Source of the DNA: Paenarthrobacter nicotinovorans
Lineage (GTDB): Bacteria; Actinomycetota; Actinomycetes; Actinomycetales; Micrococcaceae
Direction: 5' to 3'
DNA: 64,000 nucleotides
NCBI RefSeq assembly: GCF_007670255.1
Contig: NZ_SZVS01000012.1
Location: 105,365 to 169,364 of the forward strand
Part shown: positions 24,762 to 33,430 of the stretch, piece by piece
How positions within the stretch are numbered: the stretch's first letter is position 1
Layout: the number at the start of each line of letters is the position of its first letter
Notes under the pieces: model-generated
Seen by the model: only the letters and a program-made list of their open reading frames with translations
Told to the model about the DNA's origin: nothing
Database searches by the model: none
Program-made: the position numbers and the translations under genes

Positions 24762-26321
24762 TTAGATCGGGTTGCCGAACTCCCGGATGGTTATCCCCGT
24801 AAAGTTCGCCGGACCGCCGTCGGAATAGAGGGAGATACCCGTATCGCCGTCCGTAAAGTGGACCTGCTGCGAAAGTACTGTGTGCCCCGCATTGACGAAC
24901 ACTTCCACGCTCTGCTTGTCCACGAAGATCCGCAGGTGCACTGAACGGGCACCGGCGTCGATCGGCGCGGCAGCCCGCGTGAAAGGAACCAAGGAGTACC
25001 CGTTCAGGTCCGAGGGGCTCCGATCGACGTACACCTCGTTGCCGTACTTACCGATGTTGGTATGCCGCGATCCATCTGCGGAGCGCCCTACGGATACGCC
25101 CACGTTCGCTGCGGTATCCCAGGCAATGTCCAGTTCAAGCTCGTAGGCGCGGCCGGTCCATGGCAGGACGTAGCTGCCGTTGACGGCCCTATTGGGAAGG
25201 GTGGTTGTTGCGGTGACGTATCCACTGAGAGCGCTGACCGGCGTGCTCAGCAGGGAGTACCAGCCGCCGCCCTGTTTCTCCAGGCGAAGCTCGCGCGTGA
25301 TGGAGTTCTGGCCGTTGTAGCCATCAGAGACATCAGTGGGGACGTCGCGGGCGGCATACTTCCAGTTGTTCATCCATGCCGTCGCCAGCCGCTTGGTGTC
25401 CGGGGCATCCACCGACGGCCAGGTCACCGCGGCGTACCAGTCCCAGCCCCAGTCGAGCCACTGCGGGGTGAGGTTGTCCGCCACGAACGACGTGCCGTTC
25501 CACGTTCCCATCCAGTACGCGTAGGTCATGGGCAGACCAATGCTGTACGCGTCCATGCTCGCGGCGAAAACCCAGTGGCGGGTGCCGTCTCCCGCCGTCA
25601 TTTCGAACAGGTCGGGACACTCGATACCTCCAAGCGCGTGGTTGGGGTAGTCAAAGTTGGATTTCCACTGCCAGTTCTTGAGGTTCGGCGAGGTATAGAA
25701 CGCGGCGTACCTTGCGCGTCCGATCACGCACACCCATTCACCGCGTACCGCATCCCAATGAATCTTCGGGTCACGGAACCATTCGGCGTTATCAATCTCG
25801 GCCTGGGTAGTTGCGGTCCGGCCGTCTGTGTTGACGATCACCGGGTCCGCGAGCGCGGTGAAGGTGTAGCCGCCGTCCGTGGACCAGTACAGGTACTGCT
25901 CCTGGTACTTGCGGATGCCGTCCGTCGGCTTGGTAGCCAGTACGACGACGGCCCCGGCACCAAAGCCGGCGGTGTTGGCGCTGTCCACCACCCCTGATCC
26001 GGACCATACGGGGAAGTTCGGTTGGAGCGGAAGGACGGCACCGTGGTGGGCGAACGACACCCCGTCGGTTGTGGTCGCGTGGTCCCAACCGCCTTGGCCG
26101 TTGTTGATGCTGGAGTGCAGGTAGTAGAGCTGGTAGGCCCCGTTCGTGTACACCGGTCGCTGCGGGTCACAAAGCCATCCCGATGGCGGGGTCATGTGAT
26201 AGACCGCCCGCTGGGACCCGGAGGCCCTGGCTGGAGCGGCGGCCGCTCCACCCATGAGGAGCGCCAGGGCACCGGCTCCAGTTCCTTGCAGGATGGTTCG
26301 TCGTGAAAATTCGGGCGTCAT
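24762..26321 (-). CDS. lftA: Secreted GH32 enzyme, probable levan fructotransferase
   Basis: About 519 residues from the ATG at 26321 behind GAGAGGAAA on the minus strand. The N-terminus is a twin-arginine signal (FSRRTILQGTG, hydrophobic core, APARASG). The GH32 catalytic set is present: WLCDPQRP (nucleophile Asp), EWFRDPKIHW (RDP transition-state stabiliser) and GGIECPDLFEM (acid/base Glu), followed by a C-terminal beta-sandwich. From memory, WLCDPQRP in place of the usual WMNDPNG, and the AVYHMTPPSG start, match Arthrobacter levan fructotransferase, which turns levan into difructose anhydride IV. Levanase is the alternative. It is divergent from the ABC-transporter operon, with operators between. 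Confidence 0.7.
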   Translation of the reverse strand: MTPEFSRRTILQGTGAGALALLMGGAAAAPARASGSQRAVYHMTPPSGWLCDPQRPVYTNGAYQLYYLHSSINNGQGGWDHATTTDGVSFAHHGAVLPLQPNFPVWSGSGVVDSANTAGFGAGAVVVLATKPTDGIRKYQEQYLYWSTDGGYTFTALADPVIVNTDGRTATTQAEIDNAEWFRDPKIHWDAVRGEWVCVIGRARYAAFYTSPNLKNWQWKSNFDYPNHALGGIECPDLFEMTAGDGTRHWVFAASMDAYSIGLPMTYAYWMGTWNGTSFVADNLTPQWLDWGWDWYAAVTWPSVDAPDTKRLATAWMNNWKYAARDVPTDVSDGYNGQNSITRELRLEKQGGGWYSLLSTPVSALSGYVTATTTLPNRAVNGSYVLPWTGRAYELELDIAWDTAANVGVSVGRSADGSRHTNIGKYGNEVYVDRSPSDLNGYSLVPFTRAAAPIDAGARSVHLRIFVDKQSVEVFVNAGHTVLSQQVHFTDGDTGISLYSDGGPANFTGITIREFGNPI

Positions 26322-26367
26322 GAAGTGGTTTCCTCTCAAGCATTCATTGGTTGAGAACGCGATGGCG

Positions 26368-26476
26368 GAGCGGACACAGCTGCGCATCCGGGCACGCCAA
26401 AGTGCGCCATCAAAGGGGCTGGATTACTTCGTTTGGAAGGCTTTCCCGGTGTGTCCGCTCGGCGTCGAGGGGACAC
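26368..26476 (-). promoter_or_regulatory. Structured long 5' leader of the secreted GH32 gene
   Basis: The start codon is about 200 nt from the nearest operator. Inside that stretch GAGCGGACACA (26368-26378) and TGTGTCCGCTC (26450-26460) form a perfect 11-bp inverted repeat. A competing hairpin pairs GTGTCC (26451-26456) with GGACAC (26471-26476) around an inner CTCG/CGAG stem. The two foldings share bases and exclude each other. No known riboswitch is recognised. Confidence 0.4.
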
Positions 26477-26521
26477 GGGTGTGCCGTCGGTAGCAAGGAC
26501 GTTAGCGGCTTGGGGTTTCGC

Positions 26522-26539
26522 TGGTCAAGCGTTTTAGCG
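26522..26539. promoter_or_regulatory. LacI-type operator 1 of the fructan locus
   Basis: TGGTCAAGCGTTTTAGCG, with the central CG of LacI-family sites. It is the copy nearest the secreted GH32 gene and matches the other two sites in the same intergenic region at 15 or more of 18 positions. It probably controls the minus-strand promoter. Confidence 0.7.
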
Positions 26540-26566
26540 AAGAAAGTTCCTGTCGAGAATTAACTT

Positions 26567-26584
26567 TGCTAAAACGCTTGATCA
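26567..26584. promoter_or_regulatory. LacI-type operator 2 of the fructan locus
   Basis: Read on the minus strand it is TGATCAAGCGTTTTAGCA. A plus-strand TTGATC at 26578-26583 overlaps it and could be the -35 box for the operon starting at 26649, with TACCTT 18 bp further on as a weak -10. Confidence 0.7.
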
Positions 26585-26612
26585 GGTAGTGTGACCTGCG
26601 CTACCTTCATGG

Positions 26613-26630
26613 TGATCAAACGCTTTAGCA
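26613..26630. promoter_or_regulatory. LacI-type operator 3 of the fructan locus
   Basis: TGATCAAACGCTTTAGCA, 18 bp before the start of the intracellular GH32 gene and differing from operator 2 at two positions. It would lie at or just after the transcription start. The cognate regulator is most likely the LacI protein encoded at 31342. Confidence 0.7.
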
Positions 26631-26648
26631 GAATGGACATCAGCGCAG

Positions 26649-28085
26649 ATGAAACGCCCAGTCTTCTTCCAACCCGCCAACGGCTGGGTCGGAGACCTTA
26701 TCCCCTTCGAGAAAGACGGGGAGTTCTGGCTCTTCTACCTCCACGAAGTACGCTCGGACCCCAAACCCGGCACCTCCTGGAACCTCATCACCACCAAGGA
26801 CCTCACTCAGTTCGAGGATCACGGAGTCGCCCTCCCCCATGGAACCACCGCCGAACTGGACTTCAACGCCTACACGGGCAGCGTCGTCGTCGATGAATCC
26901 GGTGTCCACCACCTGTTCTACACCGGCCAGAACCCCCGCAACCTCGGCGCCGATGGCCTCCCCCTCCAACTGGTCATGCACGCCACCAGCACCGACGGCA
27001 TGCAGAGCTGGACCAAGCACCCGGAACTGACATTCGGCGCTCCGGAAGGCTATGAGTCCGGAGACTGGCGGGATCCGTTCGTCTTCCGCGACGAGACCAA
27101 AGGCCAGTGGCGGATGCTGCTCGCAGCCCGGCACTCAACCGGCCCGGAACGGCGCCGCGGCGTGATCGCCCAGTGCCTTTCCACGGACCTGATGACCTGG
27201 GAGCACGCCGAGCCCTTCTGGGATCCGCGCCGCTACATCACCCACGAATGCCCGGACGTCTTCCAGTGGGGCGACTGGTGGTACATGGTGTACTCCGAGT
27301 TCTCCGAGTCCTTCACCACCAGGTACAGGATGGCGAAGAGCCCCGACGGCCCGTGGACGGTGCCGACCTTGGACAGCATTGATGGCAGGGCCTTCTATGC
27401 ATCGAAAACCGCTGAACGCGACGGTCGGCGTTTCTTCTTCGGCTGGATCGCCAGCAAGGAAGGAAACAGGGACCAAGGGCCCTGGGAATGGGCCGGCACT
27501 ATGTCAATCCTGGAAGCCCGGCAGAATCCGGACGGCACCCTCGGCTTCTCCTTCAGCGACGAGCTGGTGGAGAGCTTCTGGGAAGACGTGCCGGTGTCCC
27601 TGACCTCGGAATTGCCGGCGCGCTTGGACGTGCCGGACAGCTACGCCGCGCTGGTCTCGCAGGAAGAGCTGCCTTCGCAGTTCTACGCGAAAGCGGTGCT
27701 GGACATCGCAGCCGACACCACCGAATGCGGGCTGCTCCTGCGGTCAAGCCACGACGGCGACCAGTCCTACATCCTGCGCCTGGAGCCCAAGCGCAACCGC
27801 CTCGTCTTCGACCGGTGGCCGCGCACCATCACCGGCGACGCACAGTGGCACGTCTCCGGAGACGTCCCGTTCGACATCGAACTGGAGCGCCCCTGCAATC
27901 TCGCCCCCGGCGAGCACAGCCTCGAGGTGATTGTCGACGGCGACACGTGCGTCGCCGTCGTCGACCGCCAGGTTGCGCTCAGCGCAAGAATCTACGACCT
28001 GACGACGGGACGGATCGGCGTCTTCGCCGGCGAAGGTTCAGTCACCGTCACCGAACTTGAAATCCGCCAACGCACCGAAAACTAA
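26649..28085 (+). CDS. Intracellular GH32-like fructosidase with altered nucleophile motif
   Basis: A 478-residue protein without a signal peptide. GH32 landmarks are DWRDPFVF (RDP) and THECPDVFQW (acid/base Glu), followed by a C-terminal beta-sandwich. The usual N-terminal NDPN block is replaced by NGWVGDLIPF, in which GD stands where the nucleophile-bearing DP is expected. A subgroup of GH32/43-like proteins has this form, so it is not simple decay. It is the first gene of the transporter operon and has a LacI operator just upstream. It most likely splits the imported fructose disaccharide or difructose anhydride to fructose in the cytoplasm. Confidence 0.75.
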   Translation: MKRPVFFQPANGWVGDLIPFEKDGEFWLFYLHEVRSDPKPGTSWNLITTKDLTQFEDHGVALPHGTTAELDFNAYTGSVVVDESGVHHLFYTGQNPRNLGADGLPLQLVMHATSTDGMQSWTKHPELTFGAPEGYESGDWRDPFVFRDETKGQWRMLLAARHSTGPERRRGVIAQCLSTDLMTWEHAEPFWDPRRYITHECPDVFQWGDWWYMVYSEFSESFTTRYRMAKSPDGPWTVPTLDSIDGRAFYASKTAERDGRRFFFGWIASKEGNRDQGPWEWAGTMSILEARQNPDGTLGFSFSDELVESFWEDVPVSLTSELPARLDVPDSYAALVSQEELPSQFYAKAVLDIAADTTECGLLLRSSHDGDQSYILRLEPKRNRLVFDRWPRTITGDAQWHVSGDVPFDIELERPCNLAPGEHSLEVIVDGDTCVAVVDRQVALSARIYDLTTGRIGVFAGEGSVTVTELEIRQRTEN

Positions 28086-28130
28086 GCACCCCAACCCCAA
28101 CCTCTGTTCCAATCAAGGGAGATTGCCGCA

Positions 28131-29468
28131 ATGAAAAAACTACTCCGCGCTGCCGCCGTCGCAGCCGCCGCTGCCCTGGCATTGACTGCCTGCGGCGGAG
28201 GAGGAAGCACCGCCAACCCTGCCAACGTGGCGCCGACTGGCGAGATCAAACCACGCGAAATTTCGTGGCTGCTCTCCAGGCCGGCCGACGGGGCAGTCAT
28301 CAACATCATGAAGAAGCTCGCCGATGACTACGCCAAGGACCACCCGGGCTTCTCGCTGAACCTCATCACCACACCGGACCGTCCCTCCTACATCCAAAAG
28401 CTGGAAACGCTGGCCGCGGCCAACAAGCTTCCTGAGCTCTTCGACACCGACGCCACACCGTTCGCCCAGCAGTTGGCCAAGCAAGGCAAGATGGTGGACG
28501 CCGACAAGCTGCTGAAGTCCCTGAACCTCTACGACAACTACCGTCCGGGTGCCCTGGACTACCAACGCTTCGACGACGGCTCCCTCTACATGATCCCGTT
28601 CCAGTTCGAGCTGGAATTCATCTGGTACAACAAAGCCCTCCTGGAGAAGGCCGGAGTTTCCGTTCCAAAGTCGCTCGACGATATCCCGGCCATGTGCACG
28701 TCGCTGAGGAATGCGGGGATTACGCCCATCGCCATCGACGGACAGGACCAGTGGCCGCTGGAACGCTACGTTGCCTACCAACCCTTCCGTGAGGCCGGCC
28801 CCGACTTCGTCCAGAAATTGAAGAAGGGTGAAGCATCATTCTCGGACGCTCCCGGCCAGAAGACGGTTCAGTGGATGGCTGCCCTCGGCAAGGCCAACTG
28901 CTTCCAGGATGGCTTCTCCTCGCAGGGATACTCGGACGCGCAGAACCAGTTCACGTCCGGCCAGGCAGCCATGTACAACATCGGAACGTGGGAACTGCCA
29001 AGCCTTGCCACCGACAAGCTGAACCCGGCTGTCCGGGACAACATCGACTTCTTCACCCTCCCCACCACGGCGGGATCGGTGACGTCGGCCAATGAGTTCG
29101 TCTCGCCGTCGGGCATCGGCATGGCCGTGAACTCCAAGACGTACGATCCGCTGGTGAGCGACTTCCTGAAGTTCGCGCTGGAGAAGTACCCCACCGAGTA
29201 TGCGGCCACCGGCGCGCTGTCACCCACCACCAACGTGCAGACCACCATCCCTGCCAACGCCACGCCGCTCTACAAGAAGGCCCTGGAGACTGCCAACGAC
29301 CTCGGGGACAAGCAGGCCATGCCCTGGGATACGCAGTTGGACCCCACCACCAACGGCAGGCTCCAACAAGAGCTGGTGCTGCTGGTCCAGGGCAACATCA
29401 CGCCCGAACAGTTCACCACCACGATGAACGACGCCATCAAGCAGAACGCGCCCAAGTTCTTCAAGTAA
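28131..29468 (+). CDS. Sugar ABC transporter substrate-binding lipoprotein
   Basis: A 445-residue family-1 extracellular solute-binding protein. The N-terminus is a lipoprotein signal with the lipobox LTAC (MKKLLRAAAVAAAAALALTACGGGG). Cluster-1 (CUT1) features include the ligand-region block QFELEFIWYNKALLEKAGV and a C-terminal GQAAMYNIGTWELP. It captures the oligosaccharide outside the membrane for the two permeases that follow. AGGGAG precedes the ATG, 45 bp after the GH32-like gene. The ligand is probably the product of the secreted GH32 enzyme. Confidence 0.9.
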   Translation: MKKLLRAAAVAAAAALALTACGGGGSTANPANVAPTGEIKPREISWLLSRPADGAVINIMKKLADDYAKDHPGFSLNLITTPDRPSYIQKLETLAAANKLPELFDTDATPFAQQLAKQGKMVDADKLLKSLNLYDNYRPGALDYQRFDDGSLYMIPFQFELEFIWYNKALLEKAGVSVPKSLDDIPAMCTSLRNAGITPIAIDGQDQWPLERYVAYQPFREAGPDFVQKLKKGEASFSDAPGQKTVQWMAALGKANCFQDGFSSQGYSDAQNQFTSGQAAMYNIGTWELPSLATDKLNPAVRDNIDFFTLPTTAGSVTSANEFVSPSGIGMAVNSKTYDPLVSDFLKFALEKYPTEYAATGALSPTTNVQTTIPANATPLYKKALETANDLGDKQAMPWDTQLDPTTNGRLQQELVLLVQGNITPEQFTTTMNDAIKQNAPKFFK

Positions 29469-29476
29469 ACGTAGCA

Positions 29477-29500
29477 GCGGGGGGCCGCAAGGCCCCCCGC
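29477..29500 (+). terminator. Hairpin with GCAA tetraloop between binding-protein and permease genes
   Basis: A perfect 10-bp stem, GCGGGGGGCC at 29477-29486 with GGCCCCCCGC at 29491-29500, capped by GCAA. Without a U-tract it is more likely an RNA-stabilising or partial-attenuation element that keeps the binding protein mRNA more abundant than the permease part. Confidence 0.6.
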
Positions 29501-29516
29501 CCCGAAAGGCCCTGCC

Positions 29517-30398
29517 ATGCTTCCCAACCGGTCAAGGACGTCCGTCCTGGTCTTCCTGCTCCCGCCACTGCTGCTCTACTGCGCAGCCGTGCTCTTCCCC
29601 ATCCTGCAGTCGTTGTTCCTCAGCTTCTTCTCCTGGAACGGCATCAGCGACATGGAATTCGTGGGACTCCAGAACTACATCCGCATGCTCACGGCGGACG
29701 ACATCTTCTGGCGCTCCTTCTTCAACGCCCTGCTCTACCTGGCCATCTGCCTGGTCCTGCAGCTGGGCGGCGCCCTTGTAGTCGCCAGCCTCTTGACCTC
29801 GTTGCGCCGCGGCCGGGAGCTCATCAAAACCCTCTATCTGCTGCCCGCGGTGATCTCTACCGTGGCGATTGCTTTCCTCTTCGTCCGGATCTACTCGATC
29901 GACCCCGTGGGCCTGCTCAACCAGCTGCTGAACTGGATTGGGCTTGGGTCCCTTGAACGCGCCTGGCTTTCAGATGTCAACACAGTGCTGGCCGCTGTTT
30001 CCGCCCCGGAGGGATGGCGGTTCACGGGGCTCTACATGCTCATCATCTACGCCGCACTCATCGCAGTCCCCAAGGAACTGGAAGAAGCCGCCGTCCTGGA
30101 TGGCGCGTCGAAGTGGACCCTCTTCACCAAGATCCGATTCCCCTACATCCGTCCCGTCTGGATCACCACCACCATCATGGCCACCACCTACGGCCTGCGC
30201 GGATTCGACATCCCCTACCTCATGACCAACGGCGGCCCCGGACAATCCTCCGAGCTGCTCACCACCTACATGTACAAGACGGCATTCACCAGCACGGACT
30301 TCGGGTACGCAAGCACCATCTCCGTGTTCATCGTGATCGAGTGCCTCGTCGCCGTCGGCCTCATTCTTTTCATGCTCAAGCGGAAGGCAGACTCATGA
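29517..30398 (+). CDS. Sugar ABC transporter permease 1 (CUT1)
   Basis: A 293-residue membrane protein with about six helices, the first in SVLVFLLPPLLLYCAAVLFP. The cytoplasmic coupling loop reads VPKELEEAAVLDGASKWTLFTKIRFPYI, the EAA motif that contacts the ATPase. It pairs with the next permease, overlapping it by 4 bp, to form the channel. It corresponds to the MalF/UgpA-type subunit. Confidence 0.9.
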   Translation: MLPNRSRTSVLVFLLPPLLLYCAAVLFPILQSLFLSFFSWNGISDMEFVGLQNYIRMLTADDIFWRSFFNALLYLAICLVLQLGGALVVASLLTSLRRGRELIKTLYLLPAVISTVAIAFLFVRIYSIDPVGLLNQLLNWIGLGSLERAWLSDVNTVLAAVSAPEGWRFTGLYMLIIYAALIAVPKELEEAAVLDGASKWTLFTKIRFPYIRPVWITTTIMATTYGLRGFDIPYLMTNGGPGQSSELLTTYMYKTAFTSTDFGYASTISVFIVIECLVAVGLILFMLKRKADS

Positions 30399-31303
30399 TC
30401 GCCCAGACAGCCCCGGCCACCCACACTCCGGCGGTCCCGCCGTCGTCGCGGCCCGTGGCAAAGCGGCGACGCCGCAAGCCGAGCCTGTACCGGACGCTGT
30501 CCCGGGTCCTGATCTTGCTCATCGTGATTGTCCAGGTGTACCCGTTGGCCTGGCTCTTCCTCACCAGTCTTCGTACCGAACACGACTTCGCCACCGGAGA
30601 CCCCTTTGCCCTGCCAAGTTCGCTGACGTGGGAGAACTACGCCCGGGCCTTTGAAACCGGCGACCTTGGCCGGAACATCCTGAACAGCTTCATTGTGACC
30701 ATGGGCGCCAACCTGCTGATCGTCCTGTTCGGCATGATGGCCGCTTATGCCCTTCAGGTCCTTGGCTTCCGTTTGAGCAGGTTTGTGCGCGGTTTGTTCA
30801 TGGTGGGCATCATCGTTCCCGTCCAGATCGCCTTGGTCCCCCTGTTCATCGACTACTCCACCGTGAACCTCCTGGACACCTACCAGTCCATGATCATTCC
30901 GTTGGCCGGGTTTGCCCTGCCCATGTCCATCTACCTGTTCTCGTCCTTCTTTGAGTACATCCCCCGCGAAACCTACGAGGCCGCTTCGCTGGACGGTGCC
31001 GGGCCTTACCGGATCTTCGGACTGATTACCCTGCCGCTGTCCCTGAACACCGTGGTCACCGTGGTCCTGGTCAACAGCATCTTCATCTGGAACGACTTCA
31101 TTTTCGCCAACACCTTTGTCCTCTCCGAAGAGCTCAAGACCATCCCCCTGGGCCTGCAGAACTACATCGGGGCCATGGGCAAGGTGGACTGGACGGCCAC
31201 GTTCGCTGCAGTCTGCGTCACCATCACGCCGTTGCTGCTGGTTTTCCTGGTGCTGAACAAGGCCATGATCCAGGGCCTTGAGAGTGGGGCGACGAAGGGA
31301 TGA
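30395..31303 (+). CDS. Sugar ABC transporter permease 2 (CUT1)
   Basis: A 302-residue protein from the ATG at 30395, inside the stop of the previous gene. It has a basic cytoplasmic N-terminus (KRRRRKPSLYRTL), about six helices and the EAA loop IPRETYEAASLDGAGPYRIFGLITLPLS, as in MalG/UgpE. No ATP-binding subunit follows. CUT1 importers in this group often borrow a shared MsmK/MsmX-type ATPase, and one is encoded at 40992. Confidence 0.9.
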   Translation: MIAQTAPATHTPAVPPSSRPVAKRRRRKPSLYRTLSRVLILLIVIVQVYPLAWLFLTSLRTEHDFATGDPFALPSSLTWENYARAFETGDLGRNILNSFIVTMGANLLIVLFGMMAAYALQVLGFRLSRFVRGLFMVGIIVPVQIALVPLFIDYSTVNLLDTYQSMIIPLAGFALPMSIYLFSSFFEYIPRETYEAASLDGAGPYRIFGLITLPLSLNTVVTVVLVNSIFIWNDFIFANTFVLSEELKTIPLGLQNYIGAMGKVDWTATFAAVCVTITPLLLVFLVLNKAMIQGLESGATKG

Positions 31304-31341
31304 CCGTCACGGCAGGTGGATATACTCCTGATGGAGGACAG

Positions 31342-32415
31342 ATGATTTCGCAGGAGAAAAATTCAGGCAGCGCGGCCGATGTTCCACTCACCACCGACCG
31401 CGTCCATCCGGTCACCCTCCGCGAAGTTGCTGAGGCAGCCGGCGTTTCAACGGCCACAGTCTCCTTGGTGATCAACAAAAAGAAGAATGCCCGCATCGCG
31501 GATGAGACACGGCGGCGCGTCCAGGAGGCCATCCGGCGCTTGGGGTACCGGCCCAATGCCATGGCCAAGAACCTGGTCAGCGGAACCTCCAAATTCATCG
31601 GGCTCGTGGCGGACGGGGTTGCAACCACCCCATTCGCCGGCCAGATCATCCATGGCGCTCAGGATGAAGCGTGGAAGCACGGCTATGCCCTGTTGATCGC
31701 CAACACCGAGGGCAACGTGGACCTCGAAAAAGACGCCATCGCCATGATGCTGGAATACAAGGTCCGGGGCATCCTGTACTCCACTTGGTTCCATCGCGCC
31801 ACGGAGGTGCCGGAAACGCTGCGGGAGTCGGACTTTGTGCTGGTCAATTGCTTTTCGCCCGATTCATTGACTTCACGCGCGGTGGTGCCGGATGAAGCGC
31901 AGGGCGGGAAGTCGGCTACTGAAATCCTGCTCCGCGGCGGGCATCGTCGCATTGCCTTCATCAACACCACCACTCCTGCGCCGGCCAAGGATGGACGGCT
32001 TCAGGGCTACATGGATGCTCTGGCGGCTGAAGGAATTGCGTTTGATCCCGGGCTGGTGCTGGAGGCCTACCCGGACCAGGAAGGCGGCTACGGCGCTACG
32101 GAGGAGCTGCTCAAGCTCAATGTTTCCGCCGTTTACTGCTACAACGACCGCATGGCCATGGGTCTGTACGACGGTCTCCGGGAGCACGGGCTCGCCATCC
32201 CCGACGACATTGCCGTGGTGGGCTTCGATAACCAGGAGGTCATCGCCGCCCACCTTCGGCCTCCGCTGTCCACGGTGTCCCTCCCCCACTACGAACTCGG
32301 CGCGGCGGGGGTCCGCCTTTTGCTGGGACTGGACCAGGCAAGCGGTGATGGTCCGGTGAAAATCGAGTGCCCAGCCGTTGAGCGGGCCTCGGTGGCGGTG
32401 CACTCGGCTGCTTGA
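31342..32415 (+). CDS. LacI-family regulator of the fructan locus
   Basis: About 357 residues from the ATG at 31342, which follows GGAGGA; another in-frame ATG at 31300 overlaps the permease stop but has a poorer site. The DNA-binding domain reads VTLREVAEAAGVSTATVSLVINKKKNARIADETRRRVQEAI, then the hinge LGYRPNAMAKNL. The periplasmic-binding-like effector domain follows, with the late FDNQEVIAAHLRPPLSTVS block. It ends the operon and probably binds the three sites at 26522-26630, released by fructose or a fructose disaccharide. Confidence 0.85.
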   Translation: MISQEKNSGSAADVPLTTDRVHPVTLREVAEAAGVSTATVSLVINKKKNARIADETRRRVQEAIRRLGYRPNAMAKNLVSGTSKFIGLVADGVATTPFAGQIIHGAQDEAWKHGYALLIANTEGNVDLEKDAIAMMLEYKVRGILYSTWFHRATEVPETLRESDFVLVNCFSPDSLTSRAVVPDEAQGGKSATEILLRGGHRRIAFINTTTPAPAKDGRLQGYMDALAAEGIAFDPGLVLEAYPDQEGGYGATEELLKLNVSAVYCYNDRMAMGLYDGLREHGLAIPDDIAVVGFDNQEVIAAHLRPPLSTVSLPHYELGAAGVRLLLGLDQASGDGPVKIECPAVERASVAVHSAA

Positions 32416-32469
32416 TAACGGGCCCGCCGGGTTTGGCAGAGACGCCTTCACCTGTCTAGGCTGGAAATC

Positions 32470-32486
32470 ATAAGCTTACTTAGCTT
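32470..32486. promoter_or_regulatory. Second copy of the ATAAGC motif, before the SDR gene
   Basis: ATAAGCTTACTTAGCTT, 15/17 identical to the site at 17574-17590. It ends 34 bp before the start codon at 32520. Confidence 0.5.
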
Positions 32487-32519
32487 TGTGTTCCACGCCT
32501 AAGCAACCGGAGGACCACC

Positions 32520-33413
32520 ATGACTGACCAGTACACCTTCCGCAACCCGGTCACTGCCTACGAGCAGATCTCCCCGCCCAAGCAACACCAGCCCGAACCG
32601 GGCCTCGACGCCGAACTCACGCCCAAAGCGGACCTCGGAGAGGAAAGCTACCGCGGCACCGGGCGGCTCGAGGGCCGCAAGGCTATCGTCACGGGCGCGG
32701 ACTCAGGAATCGGCGCAGCCACCGCCATCGCCTTCGCACGCGAGGGGGCCGACGTCGTGCTTTCCTACCTTCCGGAAGAAGAAGAGGACGCAGCGCGGAT
32801 CGCGGGACTTATCGAGGCCGCAGGCCGCAAGGCCGTGAAGGTCCCGGGTGACCTCAAGGACTCTGCAACCTGCCAGGAAGTGGTGGACACCGCCGTCGCA
32901 GTTCTGGGCGGCATCGACATCCTGGTCAACAACGCCGGCAAGCAGGTGGCGCAGGAAAACCTCGCCGACATCACCGACGAGCAGTTCGACCACACGCAGA
33001 AGACCAACGTGTACGCGATGTTCTGGTTGACGAAAGCGGCGCTCCCCCACATGCCCGCCGGCTCCACGATCATCAACACGACGTCCATCCAGGCGTACAA
33101 CCCATCGCCCACGCTGGTGGACTACGCCACCACCAAGGCAAGCATCAACAACTTCACCAAGGGACTCGCGCAGCAGCTCGCCCCCAAGGGCATCCGCGTC
33201 AACGCCGTGGCACCGGGCCCCATCTGGACCCCACTGCAGGTCAGCAGCGGCCAGCCCAAGGAGGAACTGCCCGAGTTCGGCCAGTCCACTCCCCTTGGCC
33301 GCGCCGGACAACCGGCAGAACTGGCACCGGCCTATGTCTTCCTCGCCTCGCCGGAGTCCAGTTACGTCGTGGGAGAGACGCTGAACGTCAACGGCGGCAG
33401 CCCCACGCCGTAG
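32520..33413 (+). CDS. SDR oxidoreductase, YghA/general-stress type
   Basis: A 297-residue short-chain dehydrogenase with an N-terminal extension of about 50 residues (MTDQYTFRNPVTAYEQISPPKQHQ) typical of the YghA/YdaD/GSP39 group. The cofactor motif is TGADSGIGAATA, followed by VNNAG and the active-site YATTKAS. The ribosome-binding site is GGAGGA. Relatives reduce aldehydes or oxidise alcohols and are often induced by salt, heat or stationary phase. The gene is alone, with a special motif upstream and two hairpins downstream. Confidence 0.87.
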   Translation: MTDQYTFRNPVTAYEQISPPKQHQPEPGLDAELTPKADLGEESYRGTGRLEGRKAIVTGADSGIGAATAIAFAREGADVVLSYLPEEEEDAARIAGLIEAAGRKAVKVPGDLKDSATCQEVVDTAVAVLGGIDILVNNAGKQVAQENLADITDEQFDHTQKTNVYAMFWLTKAALPHMPAGSTIINTTSIQAYNPSPTLVDYATTKASINNFTKGLAQQLAPKGIRVNAVAPGPIWTPLQVSSGQPKEELPEFGQSTPLGRAGQPAELAPAYVFLASPESSYVVGETLNVNGGSPTP

Positions 33414-33430
33414 CGCGACACAGCAGAAGT

